From NCBI RefSeq assembly GCF_032163395.1, contig NZ_CP119970.1, positions 124,001 through 188,000 of the forward strand: a stretch of DNA of 64,000 bases, in the 5' to 3' direction. The DNA is from Gloeocapsopsis dulcis (GTDB taxonomy: Bacteria; Cyanobacteriota; Cyanobacteriia; Cyanobacteriales; Chroococcidiopsidaceae). Each line of letters opens with the position of its first letter. Positions within the stretch are counted from its first letter, which is position 1. A model generated the notes under the pieces. The model was not told the origin of the DNA. It saw nothing but the letters and a program-made list of their open reading frames with translations, and did not search any database. The position numbers and the translations under genes are program-made. Shown piece by piece: positions 56,189 to 64,000 of the stretch.

Positions 56189-57667
56189 GTATTACAGTTG
56201 TAGATAAGATAGGCTAAAGGGAAATTTCTAAGATATCTGTTGTATGGATAGGATCGCAATTGACCCTTCCCAATCATTTCTAACAGGGAATGCATTAGAA
56301 ACAGTTTGCCAATGGAGCAATACGCTGAAATCGTTTCAGCAGCGCTTGAGTCCTTACTTTGCTCGAGCTGAAGCCCGCCAAGCTGCTTTCAACTACATTC
56401 AAGCCCTGCTCAGTCCTGTCGAGCGGAAAAATGGTTGGCAAATTGCTGAGCAGGTAGGCAATGAGAATCCCTACCGAGTTCAACATTTGTTAGGACGTGC
56501 CCAGTGGGATGCGGAGAAACTCTGTCAGGAAGTTCGGCAGTATGGTGTCGAAGGTTTGAGCGAACCAGGCAACATTGTTGCAGTTGATGAAACTGGATTT
56601 CTCAAACAAGGAAACCAGTCAGTTGGTGTACAGGTTCAGTATTACGGCACAACTGGGCACTTGGAAAATTGCCAGGTTGGCGTATTTTTGTCTTACATCA
56701 CGGGCAAGGGTCATACCCTGATTGACCGTCGCTTATACTTGCCGAAATCCTGGGCAGATGATTCAGACAAGCGGTGCAAAGCAGGAGTACCGAAAACGAC
56801 GAAGTTTGCCACTAAAGCGCAGTTAGCTCAACAGATGTTGCAATCGGCATGGGATGCTGGAATTCGCTCTGCTTGGGTTGTGGCGGATGAAGTTTACGGC
56901 AACGATGGTGGCTTCTGGTGGTGGTTAGAGAAGACAGGGCAACAACCCTACGTGCTAACCGTTAACAAAAAAACAGTCCGTGGTAATTGGTTGGCACTCC
57001 TACCGAGCTGAAGCATTATGCCAATCCTTGTTACCTGAGCAATAGCAACGCTTGAGTTGTGGTCAGGGTAGTCAAGGAGAACGAGATTATGAATGGGCTA
57101 GGGTTGCTGTCAATTGTGGCGATTCTGGAAAATTTCAACGGTGGTTGGTGTTTCGTCGTTCTCTCGAACAGGGCGACCCACCGCAACCTATTCGCTATTA
57201 TCAAGTCTTTGCACCCAAAGAGACTACACTGGCGACAATCGCTAAAGTGACAGGAAAACAGTGGTGCATTGAAGAGTGCTTCAAATTGGCGAAGAGCCAG
57301 TTAGGGTTAGCCGATTACGAAGTCCGTTCTTGGGTCGGTTGGCATCGGCATATGACGTTAGTATTGGCTGCACAAACATTTTTGACGGTGTTACGTGCTC
57401 AAGTAGAACCAATGACAGAAGGCTCTGATAGTATATCCCCCCCTTTGGCTCCAACTGGCTCTCTGGCTGTGTTCAAAGTGCTCAGAAGATCCTCATCAAG
57501 CTGAGTCTGTGGGAAATGCAGCGTTGGATATGGAGGCTTCTGTTTCCCAAAGTTTGGTCACTTGAATTCATTTTGCACTGGTCTTATTGGCGAAGAGTGC
57601 ATCAAGCAGTAGCTCGATATCATCATTACCGCCAAAGGCTTCCATCCTAAATCTACAACTGTAATAC
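56189..57667 (+). mobile_element. IS701-family insertion sequence with 4-bp target duplication
   Basis: 1479 bp bounded by inverted GTATTACAGTTGTAGAT ends (right side ATCTACAACTGTAATAC-like with small differences) and flanked by TATA on both sides (56185-56188, 57668-57671). The four bases are single in the restored IS6 codons for YIEV. Confidence 0.88.
56244..57655 (+). pseudogene. IS701-family transposase, several frame breaks
   Basis: First part (to 57011): FARAEARQAAFNYIQALLSP, GNIVAVDETGFLKQGNQSVG (first Asp), AWVVADEVYGNDGGFW (second Asp), QPYVLTVNKK. Frame is lost at an A7 run near 56970, a TAG occurs near 57030, and the frame shifts again near 57480. The end encodes WRRVHQAVARYHHYRQRLPS. 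The Glu region GKQWCIEECFKLAKSQLG is intact. Confidence 0.85.
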
Positions 57668-57769
57668 TATATAGGTTTCATCCACGCGCCACGAATCATT
57701 CGTTTGTTTCAGGCAAGGTCGGCATCGCTTGTCTAATTGGGGTGCATACTTCTGAACCCACCGATACTG

Positions 57770-59502
57770 GATACTGTTGGCGAATTCAGTTTAGTTACCA
57801 GGAGCAAGTGCTCGAAAGCGGGAAACTCGCGTTGCTGCTTTTGGTATCTCCTCCCACCAATGCATCAGACGCACGAGGTTCATGGCAACAGCTGTAATGA
57901 TGTGTTGTAAATGTGTTTTGACGCTTGCCAATGTAGCGCGAGCGTCGTAAACCAAAAGCTCATATCCCTTGCGATAAGCTTCCTTCAACTCCGGCTCGGG
58001 TAGCATAGCGTTGTTGAAATTCTGGAGTTTGCTGATACTGTCGCGCTGCTTGGAGGGCTTGGTGCTGAGGGTAAGGTAGCAAACTAATAGAGCGTCCATG
58101 CTGGGATTGAGCTTGGGTACACACAAGCCGACTAGGACATACTTGACAGTGTTTGCGACTAAACCGAATTCGAATCACAGGCTGCCCTCGCTGATTGACC
58201 GTTTCATTCCATTGCCGATTTAATTGACCTTGAGGACAGCGCACCTGTTGCTTCTGCCAGTCAATGGTAAAGTGCGCCACATCAAAACCTTGGGCAGCTT
58301 GAGCTTGCCAACTTGGATTACTAGGAGCTGGACCGACGAGTTCAACACCGTATGTTTTGGGGATACTGACTAAGTGTTCGGCATCAATATATGCAGTATC
58401 AACATAATGCTCGCTTGGTAATAGTCGTTTGCACTCTAAATGTTGATGAATTACAGGTGTCATTTCACCATCCACAACCGTCGCGGGTGTGGTCTCAACA
58501 TTAGTAATCAGATTTGGTAAACTCTCGTCACAAGTTTCCGTCAAATGTACACAATAGCCTGTCCATACCGTGTTTCGTTTTTTCCGATTTCGCACTTCAA
58601 CGTCATAAGGTGATGCAATCAGTTGACCTTGTAGAGGTAATTGCTCAGTCTGTCGATAAAACAGTTGTCCTGCCTCAATATAGTATTGCTGCACCCAAAC
58701 TTGCCGTAAGATTTCAACCACTGGAATTTGTCGTAACCACTCTGGTGCATCTAGTTGGTAAATATCAGCTAGTAACTGGTGTCCGTCTGCTCCTACTTGA
58801 AGCAGCCATTGCTCTTTCTCTGCTGTGCTTTGGGGTAGTCTCGATGCTTCAGTGCGGGTTCTGTAGCGCTCAAACCACTCCTCCCTGGCAATTTTTGACG
58901 ACCACTGTGGTACGACTGTCGCCAATACGTTCAAGGCGTGACGCAGTGTCTCACCGACACATTCGCTGCGATGTAATGCTCGAATCGCTGCCAGTACGTG
59001 CGTTGAATCCGTGCGTTGTTTGCCTCTAGATTTAAGCCATCCTTTGGCTTGCATGACTTCTAACAACCGATTAAGCAGTTGCGCTTCCTGTTTTCCAGCG
59101 ACTAATCGACTGCGAAACTCACTTAACACTGAAAAGTCAAAGTAAATGCTGCCCAATTTGTCCCGCATTTGTATGTAAAGACTGCCTTTAGGAAAAGCTG
59201 CGATTCGCAATTCGAGCCGTTTCTTCTAGTACAGGAGGAATCGCTTGAGGATAAAGTGACATCACACAATGCTCTCGGAGCTACTCATATCTTCTATGCT
59301 CCCTTGCAATTCATGCTAATCCTCATCTACTTATAGTGTTTACAGAAACTTTGATCTGAATTCGCTAACCAGCACTTGCATTACAGTGTATGGCACTGTA
59401 ATGCAAGTGCATAAAACAATAGTTTTCATCCATCTTGCTTGATGTCTTGTCATACACAGATACAGCTTTTCCAGTGTTAAGTAATATTTCGCCAACAGTA
59501 TC
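57770..59502 (-). mobile_element. IS1182-family insertion sequence
   Basis: About 1733 bp with perfect 15-base inverted ends GATACTGTTGGCGAA (left) and its complement at the right. Inserted in the DHTTI-YRW codons of the IS6 transposase. Confidence 0.8.
57791..59262 (-). pseudogene. IS1182-family transposase, two frameshifts
   Basis: Start MSLYPQAIPPVLEETARIAN at 59262, a shift near 59215, then the long frame with YIQMRDKLGSIYFDFSVLSE, RGKQRTDSTHVLAAIRALHR (first Asp), CVHLTETCDESLPNLITNVE and a Cys cluster CQVCPSRLVC. A second shift near 57975 precedes the end (VKTHLQHIITAVAMNLVRLM). Confidence 0.85.
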
Positions 59503-59864
59503 TAAATTGTGGTGTGATCAATTGCCCATCCTCTCTCGCTGACCATCTGTGCCACTTGCCGGTACGACAACGGGTAAGTTAAATACCAGCGGACACACAG
59601 CAAGATGATTCCAGGTTGATCATGCCGCCACTTGAAGGGGTTAGATTTGGACATGGAAACGAGAGTAAACAGATGCAGCCTTCCAGCTTACCACCCACCG
59701 CCTCCGTTTTTGCAACACAACCTTTTTTGCTAAACCTCGACGCAACACGAATAATCGCTTAATGCGACTCACAGACAAGCTTTTAGCTCGTAAACGCTCA
59801 ATTATTGAAACCATCTTTGACCAGCTCAAGAACATTTCTCAAATTGAACATTCTCGTCATCGTA

Positions 59865-61077
59865 GTGTTTTGTCAGGGAATAACTAATGGGTAAGCGGGT
59901 AAAATGAAGAATGACGCATTTCCCGCAGTTGCAATGGTAAAGAAATACATCGTTGACCTGAGTGTTGAAGAACGTGCTGAACTTGAGCAGTTCAGCACCA
60001 CAGGACGACATGCTGCTGACCAGATCACCCGCGCTCGTATCCTACTCAAAGCAGATAGCAATCAGCGAGGGGGTAGTTGGCATGACAAGGACATAGCAGC
60101 AGCATTGGATGTAGGAGTGACAACGGTAGAGCGGGTGCGCCGTCGCTTTGTTGAGTTCGGTCTAAAAGCTTCCTTGGTGCGGCAACCAGGTGGAGGCCGC
60201 AAGCAACGCTGCTTAAATGGCGAACAAGAAGCACATTTAGTTGCGTTAGTGTGCAGTGATGCTCCAAACGGTCGCGCCCGATGGACAATGCGGCTACTAG
60301 CGGACCAAATGGTGCAATTGGGTTATGTCGAGTCAGTAAGTCATGAAACGGTGAGGCAAGCACTTAAAAAAACGAACTTCAGCCTTGGAGACAGGAGTGC
60401 TGGGTGATTCCTCCTGAACAAAATGCTGAGTTTGTTTGCCAGATGGAGTCAGTGCTACAAGTGTATCAACAATGTTATCATCCTGACTTTCCCGTTGTCT
60501 GTCTCGATGAAGCCAGCAAACAACTTGTTAAAGAAACTGTTGAACCAGTTGCCGTAAAACAAAGACAACCCATGCGGCAGGATTACAAGTATGAACGCAA
60601 CGGTACAGCGAATCTATTCATACTTTGTGAACCGATAGTAGGATGGCGACATTTAAAAGTTACTAAACGTCGAACAGCAGTGGATTATGCTTATCTGCTC
60701 AGGGATTTAGTAGATATCCATTATCCTGATGCCTTGTTGATTACAGTGGTGCAAGATAATCTTAATACCCATTCTCCCTCCTCCTTGTACAAAGCGTTTG
60801 AGCCTGCTGAGGCACGGCGTATTCTCAATCGCCTAGAGTTTTGTCACACTCCTAAGCATGGCAGTTGGCTGAATATGGCAGAGATAGAATTGAGCATTTT
60901 GGCACGTCAATGCTTGAATCGACGTATTCCAGAGTTTGCCGTGTTGCAAACTGAGGTAGCTGCCTGGCAAGAGCAACGCAATCATGAGCAGACTTGGATT
61001 AATTGGCGCTTCAACACCGCCGATGCACGGGTCAAACTGCATCGACTCTACCCCTCAATTAAAGCTTGACAAACCAG
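59865..61077 (+). mobile_element. IS630-family insertion sequence with TA target duplication
   Basis: 1213 bp, TA at both flanks (59863-59864 and 61078-61079), ends GTGTTTTGTCA and TGACAAACCAG related as inverted repeats. Inserted in an IS982 remnant. Confidence 0.88.
59934..61069 (+). CDS. IS630-family transposase with -1 frameshift site
   Basis: First frame to 60407: VEERAELEQFSTTGRHAADQ, HTH KDIAAALDVGVTTVERVRRR, RARWTMRLLADQMVQLG. Second frame 60404-61069: PVVCLDEASKQLVKE (Asp), TVVQDNLNTHSPSSL (Asp), TPKHGSWLNMAEIELSILAR (Glu). The join is CTTAAAAAAACGAAC; a -1 slip gives LKKNELQPWRQECW and continues into the second frame. Both halves look free of other damage, so the element is probably functional. 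Confidence 0.88.
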
Positions 61078-61249
61078 TAGTCCCGTTAATTTCATGGTTA
61101 ACGTTTTATGTGGCTTAATTGCCTACTCTCATCAACCGAAGAAGCCATCCCTCCATTTTGAGTGGGCTTTGCCTTGTTCAGCTTAACCCGAACTCAGGTT
61201 CATTTACGCAAACGCTGAGGCGTAACTCCTGAGATCTTGACTAGCCTCG

Positions 61250-62821
61250 TTAGTCTCTGGATAAGTCTGTCGGAGCCTTCGTTTTTGCTGATACCTGGAT
61301 GACATCTCTATCTCGTACCAGCATGAAGGTTAGTACTGCCCCAATCAGAGCAACGATAGCAGTAACTAGGAAAATACGGTGCATCCCACTAACGAAGCTA
61401 ACTTTTGCAACTTGAGTAAACACACTCTGTACTTCGAGGGGCAAAGAGCTAACTGCGCCATCAATGTCTCCTGCAATAACTCTCTTTGCCAATCCTGAAC
61501 TTTGTCCACCTTCTCCAATGGGCGTGTTTGCAATCGAAGTAAGCACAGAAGCACGAATTTGATAGCTGAAAATTGCTCCTAGCCCAGCAATGCCAATTCC
61601 AAAGCCAAATTGGCGCATCGTGTGGTTGATACCAGAAGCCATACCACTGCGAGCGGGAACCACCACACTGACTGCAACATTGGATAGTTCTCCGTTAATC
61701 AGCCCTGCTCCTATACCTGCTAGAATCATGCCGCCCAGCAGTGCGGATAAGCCTGAGTAAGCGTTAATATCTGCCATGCGCACCGCTCCTACTGAGATCA
61801 TCACAAGCCCTGCACTGAGGAAAACCCGTGATGGTAGATAAGCGGCCAGTTTCCCAGCAAGAGGTCCCATAATAAGTAACGGCAAAGCCATTGGCACGAG
61901 CGCGAGTCCTGCTTGAGTCGCTGAGTAGCCTAAGACTCCCTGGAAGTAAATGGGCAAATATACGATAAGAGTGAAAAACGTCCCTGCAATCACAACTGCA
62001 AGAGTGGATGCTCCTACGAATGTTGGTAGACGAAACAAGCTGAGATCGAACATCGGACGAGCTTGACGACCTTCAGCCATCAGGAAGGCAGCCAACAATA
62101 CTCCTGTGGCAATCAGCGTACCGATAATAACGGGGCTGGTCCAACCTCGTTCGTTCCCTTCAATGAGCGTAAACATCAGCAGGGAAAACATACTAGTGAA
62201 GGTGATCAAGCCTGCCCAGTCTATGTGCCTGGCATCCGGATCGCGGGATTCTCTGACTTGGGCTAAGGTTAACGCGATGACAATCACACAAATCGGAACA
62301 TTAATTAGAAAAACCCATCGCCAGTTTAGGATATCATTTACAACTCCCCCAATCAACGGACCGAAGGCTGAACCGATGCACACAGCTACACCCCAAATCC
62401 CGAAGGCGCTAGCGCGATCACGACCATCAAACTCATGGACGAGCAACGGTAGCCCTAGACTAAGGGCCGCACCAATACCCAGCACTCCCCGCGAAATACT
62501 GAGCCATAGTGGATCTGTTGCTAAACCACAGAAGAGAAAACCGAGAGTGAACAGAACCATTCCGATGACGAAAATTAGCCGTCGTCCAAATAAATCCATC
62601 AACGTTCCAGCAGTTAAGACAAAGGCAGCAAACATCAGCACATAGGCATTGATAAACCACTGCAACTCGGTGAAGTTAGCATTGAGAGTCTGCTCAATGT
62701 CGGGTAATGCAACGACCGTCATAGTGGTTGCAAGCGGTTCTTGGAAACTAGCGATACAGACCGCGATTAGGGTAAACCACTGGTGAGTATTCCATCGGAA
62801 ACTTTTTCGGATGTTAAGCAA
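61250..62821 (-). CDS. DHA2-type MFS drug/metabolite exporter
   Basis: 523 residues with about 14 membrane segments, the EmrB/QacA (DHA2) topology. Motif A is recognisable (TLMDLFGRRLIFVIGMVLF), motif C-type glycine/proline-rich TMS5 (GSAFGPLIGGVVNDILNWRW VFLINVP, split) fits proton antiporters. It is probably an inner-membrane drug or metabolite exporter. The start ATG follows TCTTTCTCCTGTTGAGTG in reverse (GGAGAAAGA ribosome-binding site). A perfect 20-bp palindrome lies 70 bases upstream; the cognate regulator is not in the window. Confidence 0.92.
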   Translation of the reverse strand: MLNIRKSFRWNTHQWFTLIAVCIASFQEPLATTMTVVALPDIEQTLNANFTELQWFINAYVLMFAAFVLTAGTLMDLFGRRLIFVIGMVLFTLGFLFCGLATDPLWLSISRGVLGIGAALSLGLPLLVHEFDGRDRASAFGIWGVAVCIGSAFGPLIGGVVNDILNWRWVFLINVPICVIVIALTLAQVRESRDPDARHIDWAGLITFTSMFSLLMFTLIEGNERGWTSPVIIGTLIATGVLLAAFLMAEGRQARPMFDLSLFRLPTFVGASTLAVVIAGTFFTLIVYLPIYFQGVLGYSATQAGLALVPMALPLLIMGPLAGKLAAYLPSRVFLSAGLVMISVGAVRMADINAYSGLSALLGGMILAGIGAGLINGELSNVAVSVVVPARSGMASGINHTMRQFGFGIGIAGLGAIFSYQIRASVLTSIANTPIGEGGQSSGLAKRVIAGDIDGAVSSLPLEVQSVFTQVAKVSFVSGMHRIFLVTAIVALIGAVLTFMLVRDRDVIQVSAKTKAPTDLSRD

Positions 62822-62890
62822 TTTATCTTTCTCCTGTTGAGTGAAGTACTAAAGGCAAGTACCTAGCGTAGGAGCACTATGACAGAATCT

Positions 62891-62910
62891 AAATACTGGT
62901 ACCAGTATTT
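62891..62910. promoter_or_regulatory. 20-bp perfect palindrome upstream of the MFS gene
   Basis: AAATACTGGTACCAGTATTT is its own complement. A partial copy of the half-site (GGTACTGGCAC) follows at about 62919. Typical of a TetR/MarR/PadR-type repressor site controlling an exporter. Confidence 0.75.
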
Positions 62911-63248
62911 GCTCATCATGGTACTGGCACTACCCATCTTGTATTACTCTAGAAGGAGTATAACTTTTGCTTTCATCACAACCTACTAGATATTTGTGAC
63001 TTAATAGCAATTCCAAAGAAAATATCAGAACTGGGTACTCAAATTACAGCTTTTTCATCAGCAGAACTCTCCCTTTTCCTTTCTTTTTGTCGAGTTTCAA
63101 AAGAGGGGTTTTGTTACAAGAAATTAGAGAAGCACTACATATAAGGGTAGTGTTTTAGATTTGTTAAAAAGCGATTGGGAAAAGGCAAATAAAGACGAGA
63201 CTTTAATCAGTAGCTTGATGAAAAACATGACTCTTTGGCGCTTCCGTG
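62911..63248. other. no gene recognised
   Basis: About 340 AT-rich bases with no supported frame between the exporter promoter and an IS1-type remnant. Confidence 0.45.
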
Positions 63249-63359
63249 CACTGTCCCTATTGCCAAAGTACAGATGTAAAGAAACACGGGAAATCTTCTA
63301 ATGGTAAACGACGTTATCGTTGCCTCAATCCTTTGTCCTGCGTGGCTGTGTGCAGTTAG
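63249..63359 (+). pseudogene. IS1-family InsA N-terminal fragment
   Basis: Encodes HCPYCQSTDVKKHGKSSNGK and RRYRCLN, the zinc-finger start of IS1 InsA proteins, then diverges and stops. Confidence 0.7.
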
Positions 63360-63681
63360 TGGCAGTAGTGGCGACACAACTCAAAGCCTTGAGTGCAGAA
63401 GAACTAGCAACCGTGTCAGTACAAGCTTGGCAGCAAGTGCGCTCACAACTCAACAACCATCAGCGTAAACGAGTTGAACAACGAAAATTTCGCCGTTTTC
63501 CTACTGCTTATCTTGCCCGCTTGGAGACACAACTACTCCAGCTAACTTTACCACTCTAGTTTTTTTGCGACTCATTCCCAGCTGTTTGATTGCTGCACTG
63601 ATGTTTTGCTGCGTCATACCAATTTAAATTGACTACACGGCAGATGACTTAGACGGGAAAGAGTCGTATAATACTCTCCCT
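63360..63681 (+). other. short unassigned frame
   Basis: An open stretch to 63559 (ALSAEELATVSVQAWQQVRS, KRVEQRKFRRFPTAYLARLE) is helical and basic and looks coding but has no start or recognised family; probably another transposon remnant. Nothing is seen from 63560 to 63681. Confidence 0.35.
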
Positions 63682-64000
63682 ATGGCTGGTGTGAGTTCAG
63701 TTGAAGTGAAGGAAAGCGTGGATACTCTGGCAGAACGGTTGCGTCAAGCTAATACACCAACTGCTAAAGAACGATTGCAAGTGCTCTACTGGCTAAAACA
63801 AGACAATGACCCCAGCATCAGTGCGATTGCTAGAGCGGTTAGGAAACATCGAAACACCCTGCAAACCTGGTTATCAATATACCGTGATGGTGGAGTGGAG
63901 GCGATGTTGGAAACCAAGAAATCACCAGGGGGAGTACGAAAGATTCCGCTTCGGGGCAGAGACGGCGTTGGCAAAGCGATTACAAGAGCCAAATCACGGA
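63682..64000 (+). pseudogene. IS630-family transposase N-terminus, runs off the window
   Basis: Starts MAGVSSVEVKESVDTLAERL, with an HTH (DPSISAIARAVRKHRNTLQTW) and GGVEAMLETKKSPGG. The expected next segment (ETALAKRLQEPNHG) is in a different frame, so a shift near 63940 is present before the window ends. The 3' part is outside the window. Confidence 0.75.

Larger units (their letters stand above)
55723..59654 (-). pseudogene. IS6-family transposase split into three pieces
   Basis: 5' piece 59503-59654 (MSKSNPFKWRHDQPGIILLC ... ERGWAIDHTTI), middle piece 57668-57769 (YRWVQKYAPQLDKRCRPCL, NDSWRVDETYI), 3' piece 55723-56188 (EVKGKWKYLYRAVDSQGN, VISVDKNPADPKAI, NNIVEQDHRSIKRL). The interrupting elements sit after DHTTI and after VDETYI. 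Confidence 0.85.
55668..59722 (-). mobile_element. IS6-family element carrying two other insertion sequences
   Basis: Left end GGTTGTGTTGCAAAAACTTG at 55668, right end TTTTTGCAACACAACC at 59722. Removing the IS701-like element (56189-57667 plus one TATA) and the IS1182 element (about 57770-59502) restores an IS6 of about 840 bp with contiguous transposase codons, so the nesting order can be read directly. Confidence 0.85.
59731..61187 (+). pseudogene. IS982-family transposase C-terminal remnant interrupted by IS630
   Basis: 59745-59864 encodes [20 protein letters not shown] and [19 protein letters not shown]; 61080-61187 continues [20 protein letters not shown] and [13 protein letters not shown]. 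Removing the IS630 and one TA joins HRS to PVNF in frame. The N-terminal two thirds were lost at the IS6 right end. Confidence 0.8.

Overview
The window comes from a filamentous or unicellular cyanobacterium. The HIP1 octamer GCGATCGC recurs (for example near 3780 and 3880), the gene families are typically cyanobacterial (a zinc-responsive second ThrRS, a CYP120-like P450 remnant, ParA/ParB and replication-type proteins of cyanobacterial plasmids), and insertion sequences are very dense. ParA/ParB at 37.8-39.4 kb, a replication-type winged-helix gene at 46-49 kb and several toxin-antitoxin modules suggest a large plasmid or a chromosomal region that absorbed one.

Layout. (1) 0.3-6 kb, minus strand: a tight four-gene unit (thrS paralogue, TonB-dependent receptor, thioredoxin-like 2Fe-2S ferredoxin protein, membrane protein) behind a Zur-type box, read as a metal-starvation operon. 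(2) 6.4-10.5 kb: decayed transposases, a HigBA module whose antitoxin carries an ImmA-like metallopeptidase domain, and an intact IS6-family copy. (3) 10.5-16 kb: a GHL10 glycosidase cut by a transposon, a Tat-exported PhoD phosphatase behind a Pho-box-like array, a PEBP protein, an Xre/RES toxin-antitoxin pair with a 32-bp operator, and a tyrosine recombinase. (4) 16.7-23.4 kb: a cobalt-type nitrile hydratase/thiocyanate hydrolase cluster with split beta subunit and accessory chaperone, beside an isochorismatase-fold hydrolase, an SsuABC/TauABC-type ABC transporter, an Lrp regulator and a second, broken, ABC ATPase. Together this reads as import of a small nitrogen compound and its conversion by hydration and hydrolysis. 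(5) 25.2-27 kb: a divergent TetR/oxidoreductase pair with twin operators and a broken SDR gene. (6) 27.8-35.2 kb: a RelE/Xre toxin-antitoxin pair and a 2130-residue nuclease-TPR-PIN protein, the best candidate for an uncharacterised conflict system. (7) 35.2-45 kb: IS wreckage (IS6, IS701-like, IS4-like, IS110, IS630, group II intron) around parA/parB. (8) 45-50.9 kb: plasmid maintenance genes. A winged-helix replication-type gene has been cut by an IS5-family copy, and recombination with a second, inverted copy then flipped its promoter, leader peptide and first 52 codons away from the body of the gene. (9) 50.2-55.5 kb: small plasmid proteins, an AT-rich KAP P-loop NTPase, a truncated Xre-zinc-ribbon gene, an IS1 element and a GC-rich MmyB-like regulator. 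(10) 55.7-61.2 kb: nested transposons (IS701-like and IS1182 inside IS6, with IS630 inside an IS982 remnant next to it). (11) 61.2-64 kb: a DHA2-type MFS exporter with a perfect 20-bp palindromic operator, then more transposase fragments.

IS activity is the dominant force here. At least six host genes are truncated at IS boundaries (GHL10, the second ABC ATPase, SDR, P450, the winged-helix gene, Xre-zinc ribbon). No tRNA, rRNA or CRISPR array was recognised. All family assignments come from reading motifs and remembered family features; no database search was run.
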